64,000 bases of DNA from Aphrophora alni (lineage: Eukaryota > Arthropoda > Insecta > Hemiptera > Aphrophoridae), in NCBI GenBank assembly GCA_963513935.1, contig OY740765.1, positions 146,137,618 through 146,201,617 on the forward strand, given 5' to 3'. The position numbers were made by a program, and so were the translations under genes. Each line of letters opens with the position of its first letter. Within the stretch, counting starts at the first letter, position 1. Shown here piece after piece: positions 1 to 10,299 of the stretch. The notes beneath the pieces were generated by a model, which saw nothing but the letters and a program-made list of their open reading frames with translations, searched no databases and was not told the DNA's origin.

Positions 1-480
1 GTTTTGGTTATATTAACACGCCCTTAGAAAATTTCTGTATACACAACTCAAATACGCAAGTCCATTATGTCTGACAAGGGTGCGAACACAGGGGGTGATC
101 ATTTAGAAGTAATAGATAGTCCACCTGGTCAACCAACAGATGTATAGGAAGCATCCTGAAATACAACTTGGTAAAGAAAATTAAGACTGCTTAAAGTTTT
201 GTATGAAATTCATTAAACTGAAAGTGAGCTAATCTATTTAGTTTCTTTCATTCACATAAGAACTTAGAGTTATATGAAGGATTAAAAAAACGTTGTATTT
301 TTTTCGTGGAAATTATACGAGTTCATCTGAGATCGAAAAGGTGAATGTCTGTTGTCTTTGACAATCTCAACGAACCAAATGGGATGATAAATTTTGATTA
401 AATTTGTTGTGAGAATATTTTAACAATAAACCCCCCCCCATTTATCAATTACTAAAAATCTACGTGTCTCACGAGTAAAA
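1..480. other. AT-rich, no feature seen
   Basis: No coding, RNA or repeat signal was recognised. There is a 10-base C run near 431. Confidence 0.5.
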
Positions 481-1100
481 TTCAAATTTTCTGTTCCAAC
501 GATTTTAATCGATTTTTTCTAAAATTTATCTTCTAAAGAGATTAAAACTAAGACATAATTAAATTTTCTCCAGATCAACTCTAATGGAGCTGATTAAATT
601 TTGCTAAAATGTACCCTCTTAGTTACTCTCTAATGAGACAAATTCAAAATTAATCTTTTTTTTTAAAAACAGCTCTATTGATTTTAATCAAATTTTACTA
701 AAATTTATCTTCAAAGAGATTAAAACTAAGACAAAATTAAATTTTCTCCAAATCAATTCTAATGGAGCTGATTAATTTTTGCTAAAATGTAGTACACTCT
801 AATGAGACAAATTCATAATTAAAATTGTTTCAAAAACGGCTCTAACGAATTTAATTAATTTGGCTAAAATTTATTCTCCAAGGAGAATAAAACTTAAAAT
901 TACGTATTCTCCAAATCGTAACGTTGATTTAAAGAATTCTTTAACAGTGTTAATTAAATTTAATTAAAATGTACCCTCTATTATAATCTAAAAGGATAAA
1001 ATAAAATTTAAAAAAAATCAAAATCAGTTCTAACAATTTTAATCAAATTTTCGCTAACATTCACCCTGTAAGGAGACTAAGACTCTAAAATTTAAAATTC
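481..1100 (+). repeat. Tandem cluster of family F (~170-190-bp units)
   Basis: Four unit starts are visible at 520, 699, 865 and 1055 (TAAAATTTATCTTC, TAAAATTTATCTTC, TAAAATTTATTCTCC, TAACATTCACCC). Each unit holds two related half-units of about 85-95 bp built on 'CTCTAACGATTTTAATCAAA', 'TTTTGCTAAAATGTACCCTC' and 'TAAGGAGA'. The same core occurs as single copies elsewhere in the window (family F). No open frame of note. Confidence 0.8.
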
Positions 1101-1335
1101 GATGTCAATGAAGAATTTAGAATAGAAGGAAGAGGCATGTTGCTCACCTGATATTCTAGTTCAAGAGGTTCTGTGGTAGGCCTACTTTTATAAAAAGACC
1201 GTAATTATTTTCAAAATTAGTTGTACCGACCTTCAACTTTTTTGACATTAACACATCCATTTCATATAAGAATACTAATACCATGTGTAAACAAAATCAA
1301 TAGTTTATAGTTATATAAATCAAACAATAGGGAGT

Positions 1336-1452
1336 TATAGTTTGATTAGTGTAGCTCGTGTATCACTGAAGAGGACGACCTAGTCGTTGAAACGCGTCTG
1401 ATACTTAAGCGTATTTTTTGTGAGAATTGTGTTCTGTGTTTGTTATACTGTT
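1336..1452 (+). mobile_element. Penelope-like terminal element copy with hammerhead-type core
   Basis: This single arm is of the family seen at 52.6, 61.0 and 62.2 kb. CTGAAGA at 1366-1372 is followed by a 6-bp hairpin (GACGAC 1374-1379 with GTCGTT 1383-1388, loop CTA), then GAAA 1389-1392. Next comes a 4-bp stem III (ACGC 1392-1395 with GCGT 1409-1412) and A1413. This matches the core layout CUGANGA - stem II - GAAA - stem III - UH of hammerhead ribozymes. A stem I pairing is not evident. The family identity is inferred from the known association of hammerhead ribozymes with Penelope-like elements. Confidence 0.6.
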
Positions 1453-2664
1453 AAAGAAAATCAAGTTTCTGTTTAAAATATAACAACAAAGGCCTCTAGG
1501 GCAAAATTACCTACACGGCGAAGCGAGTGAAATACAACAAATGTTTAAAGAGAAACAACAATAAATCTGTCATTTTTTCACCCTCGCCATAATTTTTTCG
1601 CATTAAGTGCAAAACGTAATACCAAAACCTATTTTACAATCTATTAAAATCCACATTGCTTACGTCTTATTGATTGTATATATTTACAGTAACTATAAAA
1701 AATAAAAAAAGAAGACAATAATAACTGTCCAATCAGAGAAATGGACTTAAAAACAGTTACCATAGCAACGAGAAACAACACTAGTTGCGTGCGTGTCACA
1801 AAATGGCTGCCAATAGGTCACCTAATCACCAGATTAGAGTGAAAGGTTATCTAATTATCGTTCAAAGATTGGGAGTTTTATATTTCATGGTTCTGTTACT
1901 GGTTAATTATTGGATATCAAGTTAGTTGTCACAAAAAAAGGAGGGATAAAGTTTTTTGTGTACATCCTCGGGTATTGATTTGTCTTATGGAAAAGGGAAT
2001 AGTTGTTTTTTTCTTCTTTTTTTCCCCCTAATTAATTGGAACTTGTTGTTTGCAATTATTTGATGGAAAATATTTTGATATGTACTGTATTTAAAGTTGT
2101 TTAGATTGATCTGTATGAACTTTGGATGTATATAGGGTGTTCGTGAAGGTTTGTTTTTATAAGTGTAATACAATGTGTTCACAAGGAAATTGTTCGTGTC
2201 AACTATAATGATATATAGTGTTTGAAAGTGGGTTATATCATCCATCTAAGACTAATTTAAGTTTTCACAGTCCATTTTTTCTAATCCACGAAGAAACATA
2301 GTAATAATAATCATTTATTAAGTATTATTTGTGTTTCTTTTTTTCCAATGAGGATAGCTTCAAAACAGGCTAATAGCCTAAATGAAGTGCCTACATTTTC
2401 TTTGTACAATTATATTAGAAAGGTTTATAATTTATGTTTTTTTTTTTTTTTTTTAGTTACATAAGTGTTTAACACTGTTTAAATTCTATTTCAAATTATT
2501 TCCCCGTAAATTGAATTTTAGTTTGTATGTAGTATCTGTTATTATTTAAAGATATTATAATTATGTTAATTGAAATTAATTTGTTACATATTTTCTGATA
2601 ATGTACAAAGAGAATATGAATAAAAAATTTGTACCCGTGACGATTCTTCCATGAAGGACGTAAG
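1453..2664. other. AT-rich intron-like DNA, no gene
   Basis: Only short open frames without motifs are present. It holds several homopolymer runs, for example 18 T at 2437-2454. ACGCGAAGCGAGTGAAAT-like sequence at 1515-1532 resembles the GCGAAGCGAG in family R. Confidence 0.5.
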
Positions 2665-3005
2665 GAGTCATCCTACATAAAAAACTAGTTTAGGGTACTT
2701 ACCCAGCCCTATTATACAATGTAATACAAGCAGATCTTTTAAAAGCACAAAGTTAGTTTCTTGTGCCTTGTCCAATTGTATTAGTAGATCAAGGGGTCTT
2801 ACCCAGTAGGCTCTAAGGAAAGTTTGTTTAAAACAGTTTACACAGGTTTTCTGAAACTCGTAATTGTGTGTATTACTTTCTTCACGTCTACTAGCTACTA
2901 ACGTGACTTGCTTCGCTCGTCTCAGCGTTTCGGCCATGCCAGGCCTTGAAACCGTGTACGTGTAGAAGCCTCCACTCTCTACGCTCGTGTCGGTAACCTC
3001 TACCA
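2665..3005 (-). repeat. Family R dispersed repeat, longest copy
   Basis: The minus strand carries AAGCCTCCAC-complement sequence, a variable middle, then CTGGGTAAGACCCCTTGATC, TACTAATACAATTGGAC, GATCTGCTTGTATTACATTG and GGGCTGGGTAAGTACC. Five other copies share the second half (4.6, 23.2, 27.6, 36.2 and 36.5 kb). A 112-codon open frame covers this copy, but the other copies do not keep its frame throughout, so I do not call a gene. Identity unknown; it may be an untranslated part of a larger transposon. Confidence 0.65.
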
Positions 3006-3074
3006 TTCCGGATCTTCAATCAATTTTTCAATTTTTTTCTACTAAAAGGAAGTATAGTATAATTCGGCCGTCAA

Positions 3075-3830
3075 AAGACAAAATCTCCTGTAGCTTCTTC
3101 GGACTACAGACCTATAAGTATTTTACCTGCATTGTCTAAATGTCTTAAAACAATTATGCATTTTCAGGTTTGCAACTACTTAAGGAAAAATAATCTCCTT
3201 AATAGTTATCAGTCTGGTTTTCGGAAAGTTTATAGTGTCACTGTGTTACTGAGGACATCCGCCGAGCTATGGATCAGCGGAAAGGTTTTTAGTTTTGTTT
3301 GATTTTTCAAAAGCGTTTGAATGTGAAACAAACAATAACAATGTTAACAATGTTAACATTGTGTTATTATGTTATCACAATAATAACCAGTATTATTGGC
3401 TAAATTGATGAGCAGGGCAGGGTTTTTCCGGCGGTATCTGTTGAATGGTTTGAGTCTTATTTGTCTGGAAGACGCCAGTGTGTAAAGTCTGGCGAGAAAT
3501 CGTCTTCCTATTTGTATGGGGTGTTCCTCAGGGTTCTGTCCTTGGTACTTTATTATTTGGCATTTAATATAAATGACGTATACAATATACTCAAATATTC
3601 AAAGTTTCATTTGTACGGTGTTGACTGCAAGCATATAATCATTTTCATGTCTCAGAAACGGCTGAGATTATAGATTAAATAAATACTGGTATTAATGCTA
3701 TTGAAGATTGGGTTGTTAGAAATGGAATGACATTAAAACACAGTAAAACTAAATCTATATGTATCTCTTGTAAAAGACTCGCAAATAAAATTAATTTTGT
3801 CTACAGTTGTTGACAAAGTGGCATTTTGTT
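3075..3830 (+). mobile_element. Decayed non-LTR retrotransposon, reverse transcriptase domain
   Basis: A frame from 3081 reads SSDYRPISILPALSKCLK, then NYLRKNNLLNSYQSGFRK, the opening blocks of a LINE reverse transcriptase. A second stretch gives WFESYLSGRRQC, and after a one-base shift GVPQGSVLGTLLFGI (about 3517-3563), the fingers/palm motif before the catalytic box. The catalytic YADD position reads LYGVDCKH, so two of its four residues have changed. A later segment reads EDWVVRNGMTLKHSKTKS, typical of the region after YADD in Jockey/CR1-type elements. Stops and frameshifts make it a dead fragment. Both the 5' end (endonuclease) and the 3' end are missing. A family R repeat lies directly upstream. 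The exact clade is uncertain. Confidence 0.85.
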
Positions 3831-4450
3831 CATTTAAATTAGTTTGCAAAACAGCTGATTTCTCAACAGTTTCACTTTGCCCACTACTTTGCTCACTCCG
3901 AATGGCAACCGAACAAAACGAAATTTAGGTTAAGTTTATTTGAATTGATTTATAATATACTGAAAATGTCCCGTATGTATGTTAGATTAATTCTTACATA
4001 TAAATAACATAAATAAACAACAAAACAACGTTTTAAAGTTGAAAAAGGAAGTAATTATTGATAAAGATGATTGACAGTGTATGTACACGGAGGGTATTTT
4101 TCTTTTGCCGAGTTTTGAAGTTGGCAATCCCGTTTCCTCAACAATACACCTAAGTTATTTGTAATATTCGTAAATAACCTCAGTTTTGACGTGAGAACTG
4201 AGAACTTCTACTCAGTGTTGATGTGTTGTTTAGCACTACTGCTATATTTTGTGTAGTTAGTTTTAAAATATGGACAGTTCAGATTTTAAAATAATCTGAA
4301 AAATAAGAAAAATGCGGTTATTTAAGATCGAATTGTAATTGATTGTTTGTTTAAACACTATTGTATTAAATTAATGTTTTATTAAATTGTGTTACTGCAG
4401 CAGTATGTTTATTATTTATCACAAAATAACAACTGTAGACAAAGTGTAAT

Positions 4451-4568
4451 GTGCAATTCGTGAGCAAAGTGTCTTTTTTAAACTCGATGAAATTGACGCA
4501 CTCAGCAAGCCTCGTGCGTCAACATTTTTCCTTCGTTTAAAAAAGTGCCACTTTGCTCACTAGTTGCA
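4451..4568. repeat. Hairpin (foldback), ~52-bp arms
   Basis: GTGAGCAAAGTG, CTTTTTTAAACTCGA and TTGACGCAC on the left pair with GTGCGTCAA, TCGTTTAAAAAAG and CACTTTGCTCAC on the right, around a ~14-bp loop. Related pieces (GACAAAGTGGCATTTTG, CTACTTTGCTCAC) lie at 3.81-3.90 kb. Possibly a small foldback transposon. Confidence 0.65.
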
Positions 4569-4604
4569 CAAATAACTATTTCCATATTTTAACAGATTTA
4601 GAAA

Positions 4605-4770
4605 ATGTATAACAACTGTTTTAAATGAAAGTTCTATTAGAAAAGACTCTGTAATCTAACAATACAATTTAACATTACCTACAAGGGAAACTAACTTTTA
4701 TGTATTTATTTTTAGAGGGTCTGTTTGTATTGCATTGTATTATAGGTTTGGGTAGTTACCATGATGAACA
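4605..4770 (+). repeat. Family R copy
   Basis: CTAACAATACAATTTAACAT, CTACAAGGGAAACTAACTTT, GGGTCTGTTTGTATTGCATT and GGTTTGGGTAGTTACCATGA. Shorter than the copy at 2.7-3.0 kb. Confidence 0.6.
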
Positions 4771-5459
4771 TATCAACTTGTTTTCAACTTTAAATGGAAG
4801 AGGTTACAAAGACACACATTTTCAATTCTTATACAACGTGAAAAGTTCATTAAGTTGCGCGATAACGTGAAATTAAAGAAATTGCCGATTAAGGAATTTG
4901 TAGCAATGAAAAATTAGTTGTCACTTAATCCCCGCGCTTGAAAATAACCTCAAAATTTAAAAACTGTTTTATTTATAGACTGTTTGAATAAATGTTATTG
5001 ACACGAAGTTTGAATTTTATGTTGTTTATTTAAAAAGGCATTTGTTTGACGAATCAACTATGCGCGTGTGCACTAAATTAACTCGTACAGACGGATTTTG
5101 TTAGTCACTTGGAGGGTTGGCATTTGGTTGACATTTCACCTAACCTTAGGCCTACAACTCCTATTATTGGGCCAGAGCTGTTGCTGATACAAATGCCAGA
5201 CAGTGCAATGAAATTAGTGAATATACAAAACAGGTTTGCCTATCATTTTGACGTCATAGTTTTTATAGACACGTGTTTTTATTAATCAATATTTTTTTAG
5301 AAATATTATAGTTGGTACTTCTCACCAATTTGGGAATAGATATTATAACTGATCGAGGCTCCCAGACTTTTTCATTCCCGTACCGCTGTCACTAACCAAA
5401 ATACTGTTGGGCAACGTCTTGTCAAAATAAAACCTAAAAGTTACACTCAGGATACTAAA

Positions 5460-5700
5460 AATACTATATACAGAGTGTTCCAATATTTATAGGTATTGTT
5501 TCTAGGCCAAAGACTATTCCCAATATCATTATTAAGATATACGGAAGTTTTCACTCAGACGCTATTTTGTTTTTTCAATTGTCAATTTTTATCTCAAAAA
5601 CTGATTGTTATATTAAGTTGAAATTTTGCGTTTTTTGCCTTTTTAACCTTTTCATCGACACAAGCCTTCGTTATGGCTATACTAGTAGTAGTAAGAACCC
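5460..5700 (+). repeat. Family G fragment starting at a CAGAGTGT end motif
   Basis: TATACAGAGTGTTCCAATAT opens this stretch. Similar 'TACAGGGTGT' ends occur at 15433 (ACAGGGTGTCCAGTAAATAG), 34792 in reverse (ACACCCTGTATAAAGG) and 62084 in reverse (ACACCCTGTACC). These look like ends of one widespread element. Interiors are AT-rich and diverged. Confidence 0.45.
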
Positions 5701-5944
5701 TGTATTAAATGTTAATGTCACAAGCAGTAGCCTATATTGGCGAGAAAATACAAGAATTAGTGTACACGAAAAGCACAAGCTAATTAATAAACTTCTTTGG
5801 AACATAAACGCGTCCCCAGTGTGAATCATATTTTATTAAAATCTGATTTATTTGGTGAAGAATAAGCAACTTTGTACAAGTGTTTTACGCTAATCAAATT
5901 TATAACATTTTAAACATTGTTACATCTTAAAATTTATCGAAACG

Positions 5945-6191
5945 CTCTCAGCAGCTCACTATAGTGAGTACAAGTTTAACAAACCCGAAGACCCTAGCTG
6001 GGTCTACACCTTTGTTCATATAGTTTTGGATTAGATCACTATCTTTCATATCAGGTCATTTAACCGACTCTTGTTCGCTTCCGTTCCTAATATTAAGATA
6101 TTCTAAATAACTAGGTGTCTTTCAAGTTCTTTTCTTCCTTTTTGTTTTTCTAAGGCCAAGATGACCGAGGTTTTTTGACTTTAAACAATTA
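5945..6191 (+). repeat. Family P dispersed repeat (reference orientation)
   Basis: Family P is about 250 bp. In this orientation it runs from 'GCTCACTTTAGTGAGT', through CCTAGCTGGATCTACAC, GGGTTAGATCCCTCTCTTTC and GACCAACTCTTGTTCTTTTC, to ATGACCGAGAGGTTTTCGCC and TTTAAACAACAAG. This copy has TCACTATAGTGAGT, CTAGCTGGGTCTACACC, CGACTCTTGTTCG and GATGACCGAGG in order. The GGGTTAGATCC block resembles a tRNA box B with one change, so a SINE origin is possible. I see no terminal inverted repeats. Confidence 0.75.
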
Positions 6192-6224
6192 GATAAAAAA
6201 AAAGAAGCGAGATAATTCTTACAC

Positions 6225-6674
6225 CAAATGAATGAAAACACATTCACAAACAACTACTTTATTTGTGCAATACAAATACAAGAAGAAGTTTCAATGACTA
6301 AGACATTATCCACTCTCTAGGCCCTCCGGGGAAGGAGATGGAAACCATCCTAGATAACCCTATAGATAGTATCTGTTCCTTTATAAGGATGACAGTTATT
6401 ACTGAGTGGGTGTAGGAAGGAACTTGGGGCGGCAAAAGATCTCTAGGTCGACGCCGGAGAGGCCTCTGAAGGAGGCTTTCACAGCCCAGTTCGGGGGGAA
6501 AAAAAAGAAAAAAAGACATTATCCTCAGTTGCCACACGAACACAAACCCTACTGGCTCACACCAGAGTCCAATGTTAGGGTTTGTGTGCGTGTGGCAACT
6601 GAGGATGATGTCTTAGTCGTTGAAACTTCATCTTAAGGTCAATGTTTGTGGAAAATTGTGTTTTCATTCATTTG
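6225..6674. mobile_element. Foldback element with hammerhead-like core, hosting a short retroposon
   Basis: The left arm (from CAAATGAATGAAAACAC, about 6225) and the right arm (ending in its complement, about 6674) form a long inverted repeat once the 6312-6512 insertion is removed. The innermost paired part reads TCAGTTGCCACACG-ACACAA on the left against the complementary TTGTGTGCGTGTGGCAACTGA on the right, with one mismatch. The right arm contains CTGAGGA (6599-6605), a stem of GTC-type bases, then GAAAC (6622-6626). The left arm carries the reverse complement. It is related in layout to the elements at 1.3, 52.6, 61.0 and 62.2 kb. Confidence 0.75.
6312..6512 (+). mobile_element. Short retroposon (SINE-like) nested in a foldback element
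   Basis: A 201-bp GC-richer segment ends in a G run followed by an A-rich tail (about 6499-6512). It is flanked by AAGACATTATCC at 6300-6311 and again at 6513-6524; the leading A of the right copy could belong to the tail. Removing the segment restores the left arm of the surrounding inverted repeat, which then pairs with the right arm across the junction. That confirms it is a later insertion. The sequence before the tail (GCCGGAGAGGCCTCTGAAGG) is not a recognisable tRNA or 5S promoter, so a short 5'-truncated LINE end is equally possible. Small open frames on both strands here are not genes. Confidence 0.82.
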
Positions 6675-7129
6675 ATGATTGAAGGTTCCACAAGTGACCC
6701 TCCGAATTCTCATCAAATATCAGTATAAGAAAGACTGTAGACTACACCTGTTTTAGTAACATATTACTGTACATGATGAGAGGTGTGGATGTCACGTGAT
6801 GAGTGTAATTGTGACATTAGCTAATGTGCACGTGAGAGTGTTCACGCATGCGTATAGGGAAGAACGTGCCGGATCTGCATTCACTACGAACGTAGAAGAA
6901 TGTAGTGTTGCATTTAACAAGGAGAGTTGATTGAGAAGAAATCTGATAAACATTATATGAATCATATTTCTTATTTTCTCACACATAAGTAGTATTGAGA
7001 AGGTTATGTGATGCGTCGAGATAAATATGTCCGGTGTTCTGCAGATGCTGCATTTTTTTTCTTCTTATTTTTTCTAACGTTTTCTTTAAAGAAAGTAAAA
7101 ACGTATTAGTCGCTACCTCTCCAAAAAAT

Positions 7130-7260
7130 GTCCGTTCGTGAGTTATCGGTAAAAAGGGAAATATCGGCAATAGTCTGTTTATAAAAACCGTAATTTCTCA
7201 AAATCGGCACTACCGATTACGTTCAAATTTAGTAAAATTAATGATTCAAAAACCGGTACA
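7130..7260 (+). repeat. Family F copy
   Basis: TTCGTGAGTTATCGGTAAAA precedes AATTTCTCAAAATCGGCACT and ACCGATTACGTTCAAATTTA, the module order of family F. Confidence 0.6.
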
Positions 7261-7455
7261 AAATCGCATGCCGAAAATATTACGTCTAACTGACTGTCTT
7301 AAAAACGAAATATATATAACTCCAAATTAAAATACACAATTTTGCAGAATATTTATAACATAAAAATTTCGAAATGGCGACCATTTAACAATTGTTTAAA
7401 GTTAAATTACAGAGAAACAACAAATTTATAAAACCCGCCATTTTATTTAATGTTT

Positions 7456-7710
7456 TCTTCTTGTTACTTAAGACAAAAAACCTCACGGTCATCATCGCCT
7501 TATAAGAAAAAGAAGAAAATAACATGTAATAAAGACCAATAGCCTTCGAATACTTTAATAGCGTCAGGGTCGGAAAAGAACAAGAGTTGGTCAAGAGATA
7601 TCTGATAGGAAAGATAAAAGAGAGTGATCTCACTCAATACTAAGTGAAAAAAGGCATAAATCCAGCTTGGTTGCCTTGGGATTGGTAGACTACTAAAGTG
7701 AGACGTAGTG
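7456..7710 (-). repeat. Family P copy, inverted
   Basis: Contains CCTCACGGTCATCATCGCC, GAACAAGAGTTGGTCAAGAG, AAATCCAGCTTGG and the end TACTAAAGTGAGACG. Nearly full length. Confidence 0.75.
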
Positions 7711-8460
7711 GAAATAAACTATTTTGTTTCTTTTGATGTGTGGCAAAATATATTATAAACACCCTTCAGTTTAGACAGAGAATTACTTTTGTCAAAATTA
7801 CTCTAATGGATACGATATCTGAATATTTCATAGTCTAAGGTGTCGGAGTATCCAAGGAGATCTATATTAGAAATTCTATAAAAACAAATATTATAAAAAT
7901 ATCTTAGAGGATGATGGTATGAACAAGACATGATTATAAAATCAAGTAAATGATTTAAATTTTGCCTCAAAATATTTCGAATCATACTAGTATAGTTAAA
8001 ATACCCATTCGTTCATTATACGTTAGTTCCATCAGTTATTGTCCATTTTAAAGTGCCAATGCAGAAGTTAATTCTATTTTTATCTTAACAAAATAATAAA
8101 ATAAATTGTCCATTAACTCCCTCAATTGAAAGTCAAATGTCAAGCTATTCTGGTTTAGAATGACTCAACAATCGGGATGGCCGATATGTGCCAAAGTGTG
8201 TACATAAATGTGACCTGGTACAGGAGAGGGGGGGATGACCTTCATAGCAAGGTGCCCTGGGGCGCATAAAGGTCACCGACCTCACGACCCGGCAGGTTAA
8301 CTACTAACCTTACATAAAACATTATTTATACTAACTTTAATAAAAATATTTCAAACTTTATGAAACGGTTAAGGTATTTTAAAAATGAAATTACGAAATA
8401 ATTTTTCTACTTTATACATTTATTTCGAAATGATCTAACAATTTTTTTTTTATATAGATA

Positions 8461-8745
8461 AAAATATGACATTTAAAAAAATCGCTGTTGAGTGAAATTA
8501 TCCTATTTTTAGAGAAAAATATGAGTTTCGAAAAATCGTCGTGAGAAAATATCCTTTGTTTTAGAGATAAATGTGTAACATGTTAAAAAATCGGTGTTGA
8601 GAGAACATATCCTTTTTGTTTGCAAATATATAAATATGTGTGTGTGACATATCGAACAAATCAGTGTCGATTGACAATATCCTTTTTTGAAGAATAATAT
8701 ATGACGTCAAAAAATCGCAGTTCAGTGAAAATTTCAGATTTCCAA
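8461..8745 (+). repeat. Five tandem ~53-68-bp units
   Basis: Units at about 8461, 8515, 8567, 8625 and 8693 each contain an ATATGA-like start, AAAAAATCG(C/G)(A/T)GTTGAG and AA-TATCCTTTTT. They are diverged. The last unit fades into AAAATTTCAG. Confidence 0.65.
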
Positions 8746-8954
8746 ACTCCAAAGAAATTGGTTTTGTAATGTCTATCGTTAGTATTGCAACTTATACCAT
8801 TTGGTTGATTTGTCACATTTGCTATATTTATATATTTTAGTCACAATAACAGGTCTATTAACAGTTTTGTTTAAAATTAAATATGTATTATTATATATTA
8901 TAAAACCAAAATACAAATTGTTATTTCTCAAAATCAGCAGTACCTATTTCGATC

Positions 8955-9395
8955 GAAGTCCAGTAGGCTATAAGCGTGTGAGTGGTTACGGAAAACCAGG
9001 TGACCTGGAGTGTGCCGTCAAGTCCCAGGCGGGGCATGAAGGGAATCCGAAACCGTAGTGGTCGTAAATGGTGGTCTGTTTACGATCACGGGCCCGCGAC
9101 CATTCTGGGCATCGGAGCGAAGCTGAGAAATCAGTATAGCTAAAAATGGTACCGCGAGGCATGGGAGCCCTGGCGGAGCTTCACTCCGTCACTCATGTAA
9201 TGGAGGCTGAACTCGTGGGGATGGTGGTTCTGCTGATGGTGGATATTCTCCTTTCCTCCTTTAGATTAGGTAATGATTTCCAAGTGGGTATCAATAAATA
9301 CTATTAAGTTAATCATTGGGATACTTGGCACTAGATAAGGCCGCACAGGCCTTCAAATAGTGTCAAACACAGAAAAAAAAAAAAAAAAATTTTAA
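8955..9395 (+). mobile_element. Retroposed insertion with poly-A tail and 16-bp target-site duplication
   Basis: A 441-bp GC-richer block is bracketed by perfect copies of AGTACCTATTTCGATC (8939-8954 and 9396-9411). It ends in an 18-base A run at 9373-9390 plus a short TTTTAA. The duplicated bases belong to a family F repeat (CTCAAAATCAGC precedes the left copy), so the insertion split a pre-existing repeat. There is no coding motif. The block could be a SINE, or the 3' UTR of a 5'-truncated LINE. Neither a tRNA-type box B (GGTTCGANNCC) nor 5S-like boxes were seen. The poly-A and duplication show target-primed reverse transcription. I do not recognise the family. Confidence 0.85.
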
Positions 9396-9779
9396 AGTAC
9401 CTATTTCGATCAATTAAAAAAAAATTTAAACGTTATGTAAAAGAATAGACAGTTATTAATGAGAAAATCTAATAAAAGGTGTAAATCAGTCAAACTTTCT
9501 CATTTACACATCATTAACCCAACCAAAATTGACCCTATCCAAAAAATGTCAGTCTTTAGTAAATAAAAACCAAAATTTTCTTCATTTGGATCGTAAACAC
9601 GTTTTCAGTATAAATGAAAACATTGGTGAAGGTTCTATTTTGTTTTTTTACCAATTCCTGAACGTTTGGGTCCGTATAGTCTACTGCCGAAGAAAAAAAA
9701 CACAAAATAAATATTTTATCAATATCAGCTCTAATGATGTTTAACAAGGTCCAAGTGTATATTCTAGAAAATAACAAAA

Positions 9780-9990
9780 CATATTTTTACCCATCTCTCA
9801 AAACAGGTCGGTTCATGAGAAATCTGTAAAACATCAAAAAATTGGGCGTTAATAAAAGACGTAATTTATCGAAATCGATTATACCAATTTCTTTAAAATA
9901 TTAGTGAAATGTGAACATTTATAACACGAATGGATGTGCAAATCGCAAGGCAAGAAATATTATATTTCAAGAATAAATGACAAAAAACAT
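9780..9990 (+). repeat. Family F copy
   Basis: The 'GTTCATGAGAAATCTG' module is followed by TTATCGAAATCGATTATACC and by the tail CAAGAATAAATGACAAAAA, shared with 18.5 kb. A 49-base A run follows about 100 bp later. Confidence 0.55.
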
Positions 9991-10086
9991 ATTCTAACCT
10001 TGACCGCTGGTAATTAAAAATATATTTTAATCAAAAATTATTTACGCTGAGAACACGTGTTTGTACAAACACAACAAGCTTAAGAC

Positions 10087-10090
<4 letters not shown>

Positions 10091-10139
<49 letters not shown>
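10091..10139 (+). repeat. Poly-A run, 49 bases
   Basis: An uninterrupted A run near a family F copy. No target-site duplication could be paired across it, so it is not proven to be a retroposon tail. Confidence 0.95.
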
Positions 10140-10141
<2 letters not shown>

Positions 10142-10299
10142 AGTTGACGAATATTTTTGGTTAGTTTAGGAGATTGGTGAATGAGAAAAATTATACACTA
10201 CTTTTGTACCGTTATTGCGTTTTATGTATTTTCATTAAAGTGTTGAAAAATTACTCGACCAAACTTCAAGAATTTATTGGGTGGGACAAAATATACTAA

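Noticed and set aside
2668..3006. 112-codon frame as a host gene
   Set aside because: The sequence is a family R repeat present six times, with broken frames in other copies.
3243..3300. CTGAGGA...GGAAAGG hammerhead-like match
   Set aside because: It lies in LINE reverse-transcriptase coding sequence (LLRTSAELWISGK), lacks the proper GAAA position and has no stem II.
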